From assembly GCF_900090235.1 (NCBI RefSeq), contig NZ_LT607750.1, positions 6,777,501 to 6,841,500 of the forward strand: a stretch of DNA of 64,000 bases, written 5' to 3'. Position numbers and translations under genes: made by a program. This DNA is from Micromonospora echinaurantiaca. Its GTDB lineage: Bacteria; Actinomycetota; Actinomycetes; Mycobacteriales; Micromonosporaceae. The notes under the pieces were generated by a model. It made no database searches and had not been told where the DNA came from. It worked only from the letters and a program-made list of their open reading frames with translations. This document shows positions 52,351 through 61,157 of this stretch, in pieces. Position 1 is the first letter of the stretch; each line of letters begins with the position of its first letter.

Positions 52351-54600
52351 ATGCCCAGCGATGGGCCGGCACGTGGAGGTACGGCCATCGAAAGCGAGTT
52401 CAACGGCGAGTCGCCCGGCGTGTCGCCGTCCTCGAACAAGTCCGGCGGCGCCGCCGAGAAGCCCGGTGCCGACCTGTCCGGCTACGCGGGCATCCGCTCG
52501 GTGCTGCGGATCCGGCCGTTCCGCCGGCTCTGGATCGTGCTCGGCGCGGCGTCCTTCGGTGACTGGTTCGGCCTGCTCGCCACGTCGGTCTTCGCCGCCG
52601 CCCAGGTCCAGGGAAGCACCGCCAAGGGTGCCGCCTTCGGTGGCGTCATCGCCATCCGGCTGCTGCCGGCGCTGGTGCTCGGCCCGATCGCCGGCGTGCT
52701 CGCCGACCGCTTCGACCGGCGCTGGACGATGGTCATCTGCGACGTGCTGCGCTTCCTGCTCTTCGCCTCGATCCCGTTGGTCGCGCTGCTCGGCGCCCCC
52801 GGCGGGGTGGTGGTCGGCTGGGCGGCGATCGCCACCTTCCTGATCGAGTCGCTCACCCTGCTGTGGATCCCGGCCAAGGAGGCCGCGGTCCCCAACCTGA
52901 TCCCGCGCGCCCGGCTGGAGGCCGCCAACCAGCTCACGCTGATCACCACGTACGGCCTGACGCCGGTCCTCGCCGCGCTGATCCTCGCCGCGCTCGACGG
53001 TGCCGTGCGGGCGGCCACCGGGGGTGCGACGCCGGACTGGGCCGAGCCGGCCCAACTGGCGCTCTGGTTCAACGCGCTCTCCCGGCTGGCCACCGCACTG
53101 GTGGTCGCGTACGGCATCAGGGAGATCAGCCACGGGCAGGCCGACGAGCAGGGCCGCACCGAGCAGAGCATGCTGCGCCAGTTCAAGGAGGGCTGGCGCT
53201 ACATCGGGCAGACCCCGCTCGTGCGCGGCCTGGTGCTCGGCATCTTCGGCGCCTTCGCCGGCGGCGGCATCGTGATCGGCACCGCCAAGTTCTTCGCCAC
53301 CTCGCTGGGCGCCGGCGACGCCGCCTTCTACCTGCTCTTCGGCGCCATCTTCATCGGCCTGGCGCTCGGCATCGGCCTGGGCCCGATGATCGTCAAGGAG
53401 ATGTCCCGCCGCCGCTGGTTCGGCATGAGCATCGTGCTGGCCAGCGCGGCGGTGATGACGCTGGCCTTCGCCATCCACCTGTCGATGGCGATGGTCGGCG
53501 CGGTCCTGGTCGGCGCGGGCGCCGGGATGGCCTTCCTCTCCGGCACCACCCTGCTCGGCGGCGAGATCGCCGACGAGGTGCGCGGCCGAGTCTTCGCCGT
53601 GGTGCAGATCGGCACCCGGCTGGTGCTGATCCTGGCCATCGGCCTGAGCAGCCTGCTCGCCGGTGTCGGCGGCTCCCGCAAGCTGGAGATCGCCGACCTG
53701 GGCGTCTCCATCTCGTCCACCCGGTTGCTGCTGCTCGCCGCGGGTGCGGCCGGCATCTTCGCCGGGATCAGCGCGTTCGGTCAGATGGACGACAAGAAGG
53801 GCGTACCGGTCCTGGCCGACCTGTGGGGCTCGATCCGGGGCCGCCCGCTGATGCCGGCCGAGCCGTTCGTCTCCGCCGGGCTCTTCGTGGTCTTCGAGGG
53901 CGGCGAGGGCGCCGGCAAGTCCACCCAGCTCGGCACGCTCGCCGAGCGGCTGCGCGGGCAGGGGCGTGACGTGATTGTCACCCGGGAGCCCGGGGCCACC
54001 GCGGTCGGCGAGCGGATCCGTTCGCTGCTACTCGGCGCGCCCGGCTCGGACGTGCCGTCGCCGCGCGCCGAGGCGCTGCTCTACGCCGCCGACCGGGCGC
54101 ACCACGTCGCCACCGTGGTCCGGCCGGCGCTGACCCGGGGCGCGGTGGTGATCAGCGACCGGTACGTCGACTCGTCCCTGGCGTACCAGGGGGCGGGGCG
54201 GACGCTGCCGGTCGACGAGGTCTCCTGGCTCTCCTCCTGGGCCACCGGCGGGCTCAAGCCCGACCTGGTGGTGCTGCTCGACGTCGACCCGCGTACCGGC
54301 CTGTCCCGGGTGGCGCAGCGCAACGAGGAGGCCGACCACGTGGAGGCCGAGTCGGTCGCCTTCCACGAGCGGGTCCGGTACGCCTTCCTCGACCTCGCCG
54401 CCGCCGACCCGAAGCGCTACCTGGTGCTGGACGCGTCCCGGCCGATCGAGCAGATCGCCGAGCAGGTGGCCCGCCGGGTGGAGGAGCTGCTCGGCGCCCC
54501 CGGCGGCATCGTGCACCCGCGCCCGGCGCAGGGGCCGGACACTTCGGTGCAGCCGGAGTTATCCGAAACGGAGCTGGTGACGATGGAGCATCGGACCTGA
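52351..54600 (+). CDS. tmk: MFS transporter fused to dTMP kinase
   Basis: 749 residues. Residues about 45-480 form a 12-helix MFS permease (RSVLRIRPFRRLWIVLGAAS, GVLADRFDRRWTMVICDVLR). Residues about 508-735 are a complete thymidylate kinase: P-loop FEGGEGAGKSTQLGTLAERL (about 514-533), DR(Y/H) motif VISDRYVDSSLAYQGAGR and lid region. dTMP kinase phosphorylates dTMP to dTDP. The fusion is standard in Streptomyces and relatives. ATG at 52351 is used; upstream Shine-Dalgarno is weak (ACCGGGG). Its stop overlaps the holB start (TGATG). Confidence 0.93.
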   Translation: MPSDGPARGGTAIESEFNGESPGVSPSSNKSGGAAEKPGADLSGYAGIRSVLRIRPFRRLWIVLGAASFGDWFGLLATSVFAAAQVQGSTAKGAAFGGVIAIRLLPALVLGPIAGVLADRFDRRWTMVICDVLRFLLFASIPLVALLGAPGGVVVGWAAIATFLIESLTLLWIPAKEAAVPNLIPRARLEAANQLTLITTYGLTPVLAALILAALDGAVRAATGGATPDWAEPAQLALWFNALSRLATALVVAYGIREISHGQADEQGRTEQSMLRQFKEGWRYIGQTPLVRGLVLGIFGAFAGGGIVIGTAKFFATSLGAGDAAFYLLFGAIFIGLALGIGLGPMIVKEMSRRRWFGMSIVLASAAVMTLAFAIHLSMAMVGAVLVGAGAGMAFLSGTTLLGGEIADEVRGRVFAVVQIGTRLVLILAIGLSSLLAGVGGSRKLEIADLGVSISSTRLLLLAAGAAGIFAGISAFGQMDDKKGVPVLADLWGSIRGRPLMPAEPFVSAGLFVVFEGGEGAGKSTQLGTLAERLRGQGRDVIVTREPGATAVGERIRSLLLGAPGSDVPSPRAEALLYAADRAHHVATVVRPALTRGAVVISDRYVDSSLAYQGAGRTLPVDEVSWLSSWATGGLKPDLVVLLDVDPRTGLSRVAQRNEEADHVEAESVAFHERVRYAFLDLAAADPKRYLVLDASRPIEQIAEQVARRVEELLGAPGGIVHPRPAQGPDTSVQPELSETELVTMEHRT

Positions 54601-55877
54601 TGCCGGACGTCTTCGCCGATCTGGTCGGGCAGGACGAGGCGGTCGAGACGTTGCGCCGGGCCGCCGCGGCGGCGGCCGCCGTGCTGCGCGTCCCCGCCGC
54701 CGGGGCGGTGCCCGACCCCGCCGACGACGAGCTTGCCGCCCTGGTCGAGGAGGCCGACGCCGGGGCCGTCCCGGGTCCGGCGGGCGATCCCGGTGCGGGG
54801 ATGACGCACGCCTGGATCTTCACCGGGCCGCCGGGATCGGGTCGGTCGGTGGCCGCCCGCGCCTTCGCCGCCGCGCTGCAGTGCGCGTACGGCACCGGCT
54901 GTGGCGAGTGCCCGGGCTGCCACACCACCATGGCGGGCACCCACGCCGACGTACGGCTGGTGGTGCCGGAGGGGCTCTCGATCGGCGTCGGCGAGATGCG
55001 CGCCCTGGTGCTGCGGGCCGCCAGCACGCCGTCCGGCGGCCGTTGGCAGGTGGTGATCATCGAGGACGCCGACCGGCTCACCGAGGCGGCCGGCAACGCC
55101 CTGCTCAAGGCGGTCGAGGAACCGCCGCCCCGGACGGTCTTCCTGCTCTGCGCCCCGTCCACCCACCCGGACGACATCTCGGTGACGATCCGGTCGCGCT
55201 GCCGGGTCGTACCGCTGCGGCAGCCGCCGGCCGAGGCGGTGGCCGAGGTGCTGGTGCGCCGGGACGGCATCGCGCCCGACGTGGCGGCGTGGGCGGCGGC
55301 GGCCGCCCAGGGGCATGTGGGGCGGGCCCGGCGGCTGGCCCGCGACCCGGAGGCCCGCGGCCGGCGGGAGGCGGTGCTGGCGGTGCCGCGCCGGCTCACC
55401 GGGGTGGGTGCCGCCTTCGACGCGGCGTCCGCGCTGATCGAGGCGGCCGAGGCGGAGGCCGAGGCGTCGGTGGCCGAGGCCGACGCGGCGGAACGGGCCG
55501 CGTTGGAGACCGCGCTCGGCGCCGGCGGCACCGGCCGGGGTGTGGCGGGCGCCCTGCGGGGCGCCGCCGGGCAGCTCAAGGACCTGGAGAAACGGCAGAA
55601 GTCGCGGGCCACCCGGGCCCAGCGGGACGCGCTGGACCGGGCGCTGGTCGACCTGGCCGGGTTCTACCGGGACGCGCTCACCAAGGCGCTCGGCGCCCCG
55701 GTCGCGCCGGTGCACACCGACACCGCCGCCGTGGCCGAGGCCGGCGCCCGGAAGTGGGAGGCCGAGGGTGCGCTGCGCCGGCTGGAGGCCGTGCTGGCCT
55801 GCCGGGCGGCGATCGAGGCGAACGTGAAGCCCCGGATCGCCGTCGAGGCGATGATGCTCGCCCTCTGGAAGGGCTGA
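54600..55877 (+). CDS. holB: DNA polymerase III subunit delta'
   Basis: 425 residues, clamp-loader subunit. Visible are the zinc-finger cysteines YGTGCGECPGCHTT, sensor-like VVIIEDADRLTEAAGNALLK, EEPPPRTVFLLC and the SRC motif TIRSRCRVVPL. The P-loop reads GPPGSGRSVAARAF, with Arg for the usual Lys, as expected for the non-ATP-hydrolysing delta' subunit. An Ala/Glu-rich insertion (about 275-320) follows the core. ATG overlaps the tmk stop by one base, as in many actinobacteria. Confidence 0.93.
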   Translation: MPDVFADLVGQDEAVETLRRAAAAAAAVLRVPAAGAVPDPADDELAALVEEADAGAVPGPAGDPGAGMTHAWIFTGPPGSGRSVAARAFAAALQCAYGTGCGECPGCHTTMAGTHADVRLVVPEGLSIGVGEMRALVLRAASTPSGGRWQVVIIEDADRLTEAAGNALLKAVEEPPPRTVFLLCAPSTHPDDISVTIRSRCRVVPLRQPPAEAVAEVLVRRDGIAPDVAAWAAAAAQGHVGRARRLARDPEARGRREAVLAVPRRLTGVGAAFDAASALIEAAEAEAEASVAEADAAERAALETALGAGGTGRGVAGALRGAAGQLKDLEKRQKSRATRAQRDALDRALVDLAGFYRDALTKALGAPVAPVHTDTAAVAEAGARKWEAEGALRRLEAVLACRAAIEANVKPRIAVEAMMLALWKG

Positions 55878-56029
55878 CCTCCCCGAGGATTGCCGGTCGG
55901 GGCGTGGTCCCGCGCGCCGGACCGGTCGTCCACAGGCATCGACAGGTGCGATTGCTGTGCGGTACGGTCCGGTGTGCCGTGACGGTGGCGGCACGCAGAG
56001 TGATGACTGTTCCGGGGAGGAGCCCGCCG

Positions 56030-56359
56030 ATGCCACGGGGGGAGATCGACGAGGCCTGGATCGAGGAGGCGGTGCGGCGCTACCGCCGGATCGAGTCCCT
56101 GCAGGCCGAGTTCGACCAGGCGGTGTCGACGGTCGAGGTCACCGTCCGGTCGCCGGACGGGTTGGTCGAGGTGGTGGTGACTGCCGGTGGGCGGATCACC
56201 GACGTGCGGTTCCTCGGCCCGCTGCACACCCGTCACCCGCGCGACGTCGCCGGTTCCGTGCAGGCCGCGGTCACCGCGGCGGCAGACGCGGCCCAGTGGG
56301 CTCGGGAGAAGTTGCACAACGAGACGTTCACCGCCTACCGGCCGCTGGCGGGGGCCTGA
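56030..56359 (+). CDS. YbaB/EbfC family protein
   Basis: 109 residues from the ATG at 56030 (GGGGAGGAG 7 bases upstream). Tweezer-like fold seen in SLQAEFDQAVSTVEVTVRSP, DGLVEVVVTAGGRITDVRFL and ADAAQWAREKLHNETF. YbaB/EbfC proteins bind DNA or act as nucleoid-associated factors, and paralogues are frequent next to ESX-type secretion genes in actinobacteria. Two small T7SS-like genes follow at 2 bases and with an overlap, so it heads a three-gene unit. The upstream gap also holds TCGTCCACAGG at about 55928. Confidence 0.82.
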   Translation: MPRGEIDEAWIEEAVRRYRRIESLQAEFDQAVSTVEVTVRSPDGLVEVVVTAGGRITDVRFLGPLHTRHPRDVAGSVQAAVTAAADAAQWAREKLHNETFTAYRPLAGA

Positions 56360-56360
56360 C

Positions 56361-56666
56361 GTGGAGACGCTGCGCGCCCTCGCCAGCCGCCTCGACGAGG
56401 CCGGTGCCACCCTGGCCGCCCTCTCCCGCACGGTCACCGTCGGCGACCCGCCGCAGGCCGCGTTCGGCGCCGACGCGCCCGGCCGCCCCGGCGAGATCGG
56501 CCGGGCGCTGCACCGGCAGTGGGTCGCCGCCACCACCGACCGGGCCCGCGAGGCGCACGCCGCCGCCGCCCGGTTGGCCGAGGCCGCCACCGCCGTGCGG
56601 GGCGCCGCCGACGGTTACCGCGCCGCCGACGACGCGGCCCGCCGCCGGCTGACCGGGGAGGCGTGA
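56361..56666 (+). CDS. EspC-like type VII secretion target
   Basis: 101 residues from a GTG at 56361, one base past the YbaB stop. All-helical: ETLRALASRLDEAGATLAAL, GEIGRALHRQWVAATTDRAR and AAARLAEAATAVRGAADGYR followed by ADDAARRRL. The last part contains the Y-R-x-x-D secretion motif (YRAADD), as in EspC/ESX secretion-associated proteins. I place it there by pattern only. Translationally coupled to the next gene (TGATG). Confidence 0.7.
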   Translation: METLRALASRLDEAGATLAALSRTVTVGDPPQAAFGADAPGRPGEIGRALHRQWVAATTDRAREAHAAAARLAEAATAVRGAADGYRAADDAARRRLTGEA

Positions 56667-57349
56667 TGGACGCGCTCGACCGGCTCGCCGAGCCCGGCCT
56701 CGACCTGCTGCGCCGGGTCGACACGCTGCTCGCCGCCGGGGCGCCGGAGGGGCACCCGGTCTGGCCGCTGCTGCGCCGGATGCAGGTGCTTCCCGGGGAG
56801 GCGGTCCGCGGCTTCCTCGACCTGAGTCCCGCGCCGCTGGCCACCGCCGGCCACGCCGTGCGCCGGCACGTCCGGGCGTACGACGAGGTCGGCGCCGCGC
56901 TGACCGACCCGGTCCTCTGGTCGGGGCCGGCCGCCAGGGGGTACGGGCAGGCGCGCACGGCCCTGCTGCGCCACCTCGACGAGGGGCCGGAGAGCCTGGT
57001 CGGGCGGCTGGAGTCGACGGCCGGCTACGCCGACGCCCTGGCCGACTGGGTGGAGGGCAGCCGACTCACCCTGGCCCGGGCGCTGGCCGACGTGCTCCGC
57101 TCGGCCGAGGCGGTGACCGTGGTCGCGGCGACCGCGCTGCCCGGTGCGGTGAACCAACCTCGGCCGACCGGTTCCGGCGCGGTGGCGGCGGCCGAGATCG
57201 CCACCCGGGTGCTCGCCGTGCTCTGCGTCGCGTACGACGGCGCGGAGACGCTGCTGCGCCAGTGGGGGCCGAGCCTGGCCGAGTCCCGCTGGCGGGCGCC
57301 GGTGGTCGAGCGCACCCGCTACGACAGCCCCACCCGGGTCGGCTGGTGA
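56666..57349 (+). CDS. WXG-domain-like protein of a T7SS substrate operon
   Basis: 227 residues. Helical throughout. The segment TDPVLWSGPAARGYGQARTA has a W-S-G turn flanked by amphipathic helices, the pattern of a WXG100 hairpin within a longer protein (residues about 55-150). A hydrophobic stretch VLRSAEAVTVVAATALPGAV could be a membrane helix. C-terminal ERTRYDSPTRVGW is conserved-looking. Likely partner of the EspC-like protein, as in paired T7SS substrates. Function unknown. Confidence 0.7.
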   Translation: MDALDRLAEPGLDLLRRVDTLLAAGAPEGHPVWPLLRRMQVLPGEAVRGFLDLSPAPLATAGHAVRRHVRAYDEVGAALTDPVLWSGPAARGYGQARTALLRHLDEGPESLVGRLESTAGYADALADWVEGSRLTLARALADVLRSAEAVTVVAATALPGAVNQPRPTGSGAVAAAEIATRVLAVLCVAYDGAETLLRQWGPSLAESRWRAPVVERTRYDSPTRVGW

Positions 57350-57840
57350 CGGCCCGCTGATCCCGGCCGACGGTGGGGCTGGAATGCCCGGCGGCGGGTT
57401 GCCGGTCGCTCCTCGCGGGGCCGGACCGCCGGCAAGGACGCCAGCGGCCAGGTGCTCGCCACGAACCTGGACGCCGCCGTGGTGGCGGGTCGCGGGCGGG
57501 TCGCGGCATTGCCGGCCGGGGCCGGCGAGTGAGGAATTCGGATGGGCCGGCGGGTGCACGGCACACGGCGTCGCGCTCGGGAGCCCCGTTCGATCGGGCT
57601 CCGGCGGCGACGCCGTGGCCTTTCCCCCTGCACCCCCCGCAGGTCTGTCTTCACTCAACGCTTCCGGAAAGCGTTTGTCCCCCACCCGCGGCAGGATTCA
57701 GCCGTCCGGGCGAGCATCAACGGCACGACGAGATGGGCGGGGCATCGGTCGAGTCGACGAACATGAATGGCTGCACGGTGTAGTCGGTCGACGACTCCCG
57801 GGACGGGCCAGGGTGCGGCGACCGTCGTAGGGTGGGAGCC
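57350..57840. other. 491-base intergenic stretch with remnant frame and inverted repeat
   Basis: A plus frame ending at 57532 reads GKDASGQVLATNLDAAVVAG then RGRVAALPAGAGE and stop, coding-like but without a start, so perhaps the tail of a lost gene. An inverted repeat AACGCTT-CCGGA-AAGCGTT lies at 57657-57675. Otherwise I see nothing assignable. It separates the T7SS-like operon from ricT. Confidence 0.45.
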
Positions 57841-58701
57841 ATGGGCATGCTCTGCGCGGTCAGCTTCCAGCGGTACGGGCGCCTCTACTACCTCGACCCG
57901 GGCGAGCTGAGCCCGCAGGTGGGCGACAAGGTGCTGGTGCCCACCGACGACGGCCCCGAGGTGGCCGAGTGCGTCTGGGCCGCCCAGTGGGTCGCCGAGG
58001 ACACCGCCGGCTTCCCGAGGCTGGCCGGCCTGGCCCAGGAGGAGGACCTGCGCCGCGACGAGGCGCTGCGCCGCCGCAAGGCCGAGGCGAAGGTCGCCGC
58101 CAAGCGGCTGATCCGGGAGCACGGGCTGCCGATGAAGGTGGTGGCCGTCGACCACGTGCTCGGCGGAGGTGAAGGCGGCGGCGAACGAAGCACCATCTAC
58201 TTCACCGCCCCGCACCGGGTGGACTTCCGGTCGCTGGTCCGCGACCTCGGCGCGACCCTGCACTGCCGGGTCGAGCTGCGCCAGCTCTCCGCCCGCGACT
58301 CGGCGCGGGTGCAGGGTGGCATCGGCTCCTGCGGCCGGGACCTGTGCTGCGCCACCTTCCTCACCGACTTCGAGCCGGTCACCATCCGGATGGCCAAGGA
58401 CCAGGACCTGCCGCTCAACCCGCTGCGCATCTCGGGGGCGTGCGGCCGGCTCATGTGTTGCCTGAAGTATGAACATCCCCTGTATCAAAAATTTCAGGAG
58501 TCCGCGCCGGCGACCGGCGAGCGGGTCACCACACCGCAGGGCGGCGGTCGGGTGGTCGGGCACAGCGTGCCAAGAGACGCGGTGCTCGTGCGGCTCGACG
58601 CCGACGGCTCGCGCTCCATGTGCTCCCGCGCCGACGTCTGCGGCTCCCGCCGCGCCTACGACACCCGCAACCAGCCGAACCCGGAGAACACCGCGCCCTG
58701 A
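57841..58701 (+). CDS. ricT: PSP1 domain protein (RicT-like)
   Basis: 286 residues. N-terminal GMLCAVSFQRYGRLYYLDPG, charged helix EEDLRRDEALRRRKAEAKVA, then the PSP1 C-terminal domain with iron-sulfur-type cysteines: QGGIGSCGRDLCCATFL and ISGACGRLMCCLKYEHPLYQ. RicT is part of the Y-complex that works with RNase Y in Bacillus; in actinobacteria PSP1 proteins are usually found near holB and tmk, as here, which fits the ancestral RicT location. ATG at 57841 follows GGTGGGAGCC. Confidence 0.88.
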   Translation: MGMLCAVSFQRYGRLYYLDPGELSPQVGDKVLVPTDDGPEVAECVWAAQWVAEDTAGFPRLAGLAQEEDLRRDEALRRRKAEAKVAAKRLIREHGLPMKVVAVDHVLGGGEGGGERSTIYFTAPHRVDFRSLVRDLGATLHCRVELRQLSARDSARVQGGIGSCGRDLCCATFLTDFEPVTIRMAKDQDLPLNPLRISGACGRLMCCLKYEHPLYQKFQESAPATGERVTTPQGGGRVVGHSVPRDAVLVRLDADGSRSMCSRADVCGSRRAYDTRNQPNPENTAP

Positions 58702-58748
58702 CCCCCGCGCCTCACCACCCACGCCGCCAGGTAACGGTCTCCCCACTC

Positions 58749-58815
58749 CGCGTTGATCATGGAGTTGGCGGCGAAGTTGATCGCGGATTGCGCCGCTAAC
58801 CTCATGATCAACGCG
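58749..58815. repeat. Nested inverted repeat (GTTGATCATG element), likely bidirectional terminator
   Basis: Outer arms CGCGTTGATCATG (58749-58761) and CATGATCAACGCG (58803-58815) are perfect; inner arms GTTGGCGGCG and CGCCGCTAAC pair with one G-T. It lies between the convergent ricT and metallophosphoesterase genes. Similar GTTGATCATG repeats are scattered in Micromonosporaceae genomes as I recall. Confidence 0.75.
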
Positions 58816-58835
58816 CTGGTCGCCGGGGACCGGGG

Positions 58836-60578
58836 TCAGCGGAGGGTTATGGGGGGTTCGGCTAGGTGGGGGGTTAGGGAGGGTTTGGGGGTTAGCCAGG
58901 AGGCTTGGGGGGACTGGTCGGGGTTGACCTGCCAGTCGCGGGCGACGCGGTCCACCGCGATCGGGTAGATCGTCAGGGTGCCGTCGGGGTCGATGCGGAG
59001 CCGGAGGAACGCCTTCGAGTCCTCGATGCCCTGGCCGGCGAAGAGCTCGTTGACGTTCACCCCGAACGCCCCCGCCACCAGCAGGTACGCGGCCACCAAC
59101 TGGCTCGCCACCAGCCCGCTCACCGGCCCGTACAGCACCGCCGCGGCGACCACCGGCAGCGGCCACGGCCACTCCTGGAAGGGCAGCGCCAGCCAGCCCC
59201 AGGTGCCGGCGGCGGCCAGCCCGATGTGCGCCAGCCCGTGACCGACGCCGAGGATCCAGTGCCGGGCGTGCCGCTTGCCGCCGGAGCTGGGCGGCTTGGC
59301 GAAGAAGGCCGCGCCGAGCAGCGTCACCAGCAGCATCAGCACCAGCGGCAGGCTGAACAGCCGCTGCTCGGTGCCGCTGCGGTTCTCCACCACCCCCACC
59401 ATGGCGAGCATCAGCAGCGTGTGCAGGGTGCCGAGCAGGGTGGTGAAGCCGGGGTTGCGCAACGGCAGCCGGGGGAAGATGCCCCAGGCGTAGCGCCGGG
59501 AGCGGGCCGCGTCCGGGTAACGGCCGGCCAGGTCGTACGGGCGGCTCGGGCTGGCCCGCCGGGCCAGGGTGTCCCGCGGCGGCACCTCGATTCGCTCCGG
59601 GAGCTTGTGCGTCGGGTAGAGGTACGCGCCGCCGCTGCCGCAGGTGATCAGTTGACGGTCCGGGCCGGCGTACCGGGCGTAGTGGTGCAGGTCGCCGGAG
59701 ATGAGCAGCCGCACCTGCGCCCCGGTCGGCGCCACGATGGTCCGGATGAAGTAGTCGATCGAGTCGTACGCCGTGGGGTGGTCGACGGCCTTGACCCAGG
59801 TCGGGGCCGGCACGGCCACGATCACCCTGCTCTGCGGGCCCAGCTTCTCGGCCACCGTGTCGAAGTAGGTCAGCTGCGGGTCGTCCAGGTACGAGCCGGA
59901 CTGGTCGTCGAGGCCGAGCAGCCACCAGTCGGCGGGCAACTCGACGGCGAAGTAGGACCGGGACTGCCCGGTCGCCCAGCCGCCGAAGTGCCGGTCCCGG
60001 GACCGGACGAAGAGCCGCAGGAAGGCGGTCAGCCCGTCGTACCAGTCGTGGTTGCCGGGCACCGCGAAGAGGGTGGGCCGCTCGGGCGGGGTGCCCGGCA
60101 GCGCGGCCTGGTAGGGCCCCTTGCAGCGGTCCTCGTACGCCTCGAAGGCGGCCGACGGGTAGACCTGGTCGCCCCCCATCACCAGGGTCTGCGCCCGGGG
60201 CAGCCGGTGCCCGTCCACCTCCAGCTCCGGCTGCGCGAGCAGGTACGCCACCGAGTAGGTGGCGTTGAAGCCGTCGCCCAGGTCGGCCACGTAGTCCAGC
60301 CAGAGCCCGCCGTCCGGCCCGACCTGCCGCTCGATCCGGGCCTCGAGCGAGTTCTGCAGCTCCCGCTTGTCCAGGTACGCCCCGAAGAGCATCGCCAGCA
60401 GCGTACGGATGCCGGTGCTGATCAGCAGGAACGGCGCGAGCCACGGCACCGGCTTGCGCGGGGTGAAGCCCAGCTCCAGCGGGTCGGTCGAGCGTGGCCG
60501 GCGGGCGGGCCGCCCGCCCGCCGCCTCGCTGCCGTGCGGGTCGTCCGGGGCGGGCACCGGGGGGTGATCGTCGGTCAC
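58836..60578 (-). CDS. Membrane-associated metallophosphoesterase
   Basis: 580 residues from a GTG at 60578. Membrane helix LAPFLLISTGIRTLLAMLFG is followed by a calcineurin-like phosphoesterase domain: VADLGDGFNATYSVAY, TLVMGGDQVYPS, FAVPGNHDWYDGL (GNHD/E), and LLISGDLHHYARY (GDxHH). Four to five more helices follow (TLLGTLHTLLMLAMVGVV, LVLMLLVTLLGAAFF, VVAAAVLYGPVSGLVASQLV). The C-terminal tail, encoded by a G-run-rich plus strand, is PKPSLTPHLAEPPITLR. Substrate unknown. Confidence 0.88.
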   Translation of the reverse strand: MTDDHPPVPAPDDPHGSEAAGGRPARRPRSTDPLELGFTPRKPVPWLAPFLLISTGIRTLLAMLFGAYLDKRELQNSLEARIERQVGPDGGLWLDYVADLGDGFNATYSVAYLLAQPELEVDGHRLPRAQTLVMGGDQVYPSAAFEAYEDRCKGPYQAALPGTPPERPTLFAVPGNHDWYDGLTAFLRLFVRSRDRHFGGWATGQSRSYFAVELPADWWLLGLDDQSGSYLDDPQLTYFDTVAEKLGPQSRVIVAVPAPTWVKAVDHPTAYDSIDYFIRTIVAPTGAQVRLLISGDLHHYARYAGPDRQLITCGSGGAYLYPTHKLPERIEVPPRDTLARRASPSRPYDLAGRYPDAARSRRYAWGIFPRLPLRNPGFTTLLGTLHTLLMLAMVGVVENRSGTEQRLFSLPLVLMLLVTLLGAAFFAKPPSSGGKRHARHWILGVGHGLAHIGLAAAGTWGWLALPFQEWPWPLPVVAAAVLYGPVSGLVASQLVAAYLLVAGAFGVNVNELFAGQGIEDSKAFLRLRIDPDGTLTIYPIAVDRVARDWQVNPDQSPQASWLTPKPSLTPHLAEPPITLR

Positions 60579-60717
60579 CCGCCGCAGCGTAGTCCCGCCC
60601 GGCCGGCATCGCTGTCCGGCGAACGTACGGAACGTGCCGGGTGTCCCGGTCGCCCGGGCGGGGTGGGGCATCCCGTTCGGCCGGGGCCGGTCGGGTGCCG
60701 TACACTTGACGATCGTT

Positions 60718-60791
60718 GCCGCCTTAGCTCAGTCGGCTAGAGCGACGCACTCGTAATGCGTAGGTCGACGGTTCGATTCCGTCAGGCGGCT
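60718..60791 (+). tRNA. tRNA-Thr (anticodon CGT)
   Basis: 74-nt cloverleaf. Acceptor arms GCCGCCT and AGGCGGC pair perfectly; D-arm GCTCAGTCGGCTAGAGC; anticodon stem ACGCA/TGCGT with loop CTCGTAA; T-arm GACGGTTCGATTCCGTC; discriminator T. CCA is not encoded. Anticodon CGT reads the ACG threonine codon. Its 3' half is the left copy of a 116-base direct repeat. Confidence 0.97.
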
Positions 60792-60865
60792 CGGCACAGA
60801 AGCCCAGGTCAACGGCCTGGGCTTCGCCGTTTCCCGAGGTCGACAACGCCGCCGCTGGCGGTGCC
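60750..60865. repeat. Left copy of the tRNA-derived direct repeat (attL-like)
   Basis: Begins at the anticodon loop of tRNA-Thr and continues through its 3' end, terminator hairpin and GGCGGTGCC. Matches 61977-62092 with about a dozen substitutions and a compensated indel. Confidence 0.85.
60799..60825 (+). terminator. tRNA-Thr terminator hairpin
   Basis: 10-base perfect arms GAAGCCCAGG / CCTGGGCTTC with a 7-base loop, 7 bases after the tRNA, followed by GCCGTTTC. A near-copy lies at 62026-62052 within the second repeat. Confidence 0.88.
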
Positions 60866-61157
60866 AGTCCGCGGGCCTGGTCGTCACCCTGACCGCGCTT
60901 GTCGAAGTCCGTCACCGGCTCCACACCCAGACACAGCGCACCGTGCGGGAAGACGTAGTCGAACGGAACCGGAACCTTGATCGTGTTCGGGACCATGCCC
61001 ACTCCTCCTTGGTTACGTCGGCGTTTCACCGACACCGCATCGCTCGACATCGGCCGACACCAGTCTTGATCTTTGCAAGACAGAGTTCGGAGTGGGCCAT
61101 CGGCGGCGCGCGCCTGGGTACGCGCGAGGTTGTCCACCTGCTGTAGCTTCTCCGACC

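Larger units (their letters stand above)
60724..60996 (-). pseudogene. Truncated Pra-like gene (plasmid replication/integration/excision activator)
   Basis: ATG at 60996 with an excellent AAGGAGGAG site. The first 45 residues, VPNTIKVPVPFDYVFPHGAL then CLGVEPVTDFDKRGQGDDQA, match the start of the Pra family of pSAM2-like elements (pattern I-x-V-x-F-x-D-V-F-P-H-G...V-x-P-V-x-D-F-D). After about 60880 the frame leaves the family and reads backwards through the terminator repeat and tRNA (EPPDGIEPSTYALR). Family members are over 120 residues, so the gene was cut by deletion at the repeat. Confidence 0.72.

Noticed and set aside
54834..54870. holB as an inactivated gene because of the altered Walker A
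   Set aside because: Delta' subunits normally have a non-functional P-loop; the Lys to Arg change is compatible with the family.
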